DNA from: a virus
Length of the DNA: 31,801 nt
IMG/VR virus record: IMGVR_UViG_3300044645_000573
Span: 1-31,801 of that record
Reading direction: 5' to 3' (one strand)
A program made the translations under genes and the position numbers. Every line of letters begins with the position of its first letter. Within the stretch, counting starts at the first letter, position 1. Below, one piece after another: positions 31,728-31,801 of the stretch. The notes under the pieces are model-generated. The model ran no database searches. It saw only the letters and a list, made by a program, of their open reading frames with translations, and had not been told where the DNA came from.

Positions 31728-31801
31728 ATGACAAACATGCAGCATCCCTTGCCAGTCTTGGCAAAGGACTTCAGGAAGTTCCTGCACATGGCGTTCCAGT
31801 C
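31728..31801 (+). CDS. Terminase large subunit, N-terminus only (T7 gp19-like), cut by window end
   Basis: Only about 24 codons are visible, starting MTNMQHPLPVLAKDF and continuing RKFLHMAFQ. The VLAKDFRKFLHMAF stretch resembles the beginning of T7 gp19 (a DF-x-x-FL helix before the ATPase core). Position after the small terminase supports the assignment. The ATPase and nuclease domains lie outside the window. Confidence 0.75.
   Translation, partial: MTNMQHPLPVLAKDFRKFLHMAFQ

Noticed and set aside
1-31801. CRISPR arrays, insertion sequences, integrase or attachment sites
   Set aside because: None seen; the gene set is that of a strictly lytic podophage.

Overview
This window is most of the genome of a lytic, T7-like podovirus (Autographiviridae-type: own single-subunit RNA polymerase, short-tailed virion genes in T7 order). 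All genes are on the + strand, closely packed and often overlapping by 1-4 bases. Both ends of the window cut a gene: the 5' end lies inside the RNA polymerase gene, and the 3' end lies in the first codons of the large terminase subunit. The host cannot be named from the sequence. A lipoprotein-type lysis gene and a T7-style ejected core suggest a Gram-negative host. GC content is in the mid 50s percent where I counted by hand.

Layout. (1) 2-10090, transcription, replication and recombination: RNA polymerase, ATP-dependent DNA ligase, metallophosphoesterase, a gp2.5-like ssDNA-binding protein with an unusual Lys/Ala/Pro repeat head, a RusA-type Holliday junction resolvase (T7 has endonuclease I here), primase-helicase (gp4), two small unknowns, family A DNA polymerase (gp5), a zinc-ribbon/dNTP-pyrophosphohydrolase-like protein and a 5'-3' exonuclease (gp6). 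(2) 10087-13313: a membrane-proximal candidate permuted papain-fold protein, two small proteins, portal (gp8) and probable scaffold (gp9). (3) 13314-13671: a 358-base leader without a convincing gene, containing at least five potential hairpins, then the major capsid protein, a small probable capsid-associated protein and a clear intrinsic terminator. (4) 15214-28338: tail tubular proteins A and B and internal virion proteins (gp14, gp15 and gp16-like). The last is 2306 residues. (5) 28394-31801: tail fibre, lipoprotein/spanin candidate, XhlA-like holin candidate, small terminase and the start of the large terminase.

The most notable item is the 2306-residue gp16-like protein. Its middle carries a PARP-like ADP-ribosyltransferase domain of the kind found in phage polyvalent proteins, followed by a zincin (HExxH) metallopeptidase module. 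An AT-richer island lies inside the ART segment. If the protein is ejected with the core, as T7 gp16 is, the virion would deliver two enzymatic effectors into the host at infection. I see no transglycosylase motif in it.

Regulation is probably by the phage RNA polymerase, whose promoter I could not define. A set of related GAAA- or TAAA-capped hairpins and other terminators breaks the genome into blocks: before the 6672 gene, after scaffold, after the 14740 gene, before gp16, before the fibre and before the large terminase.
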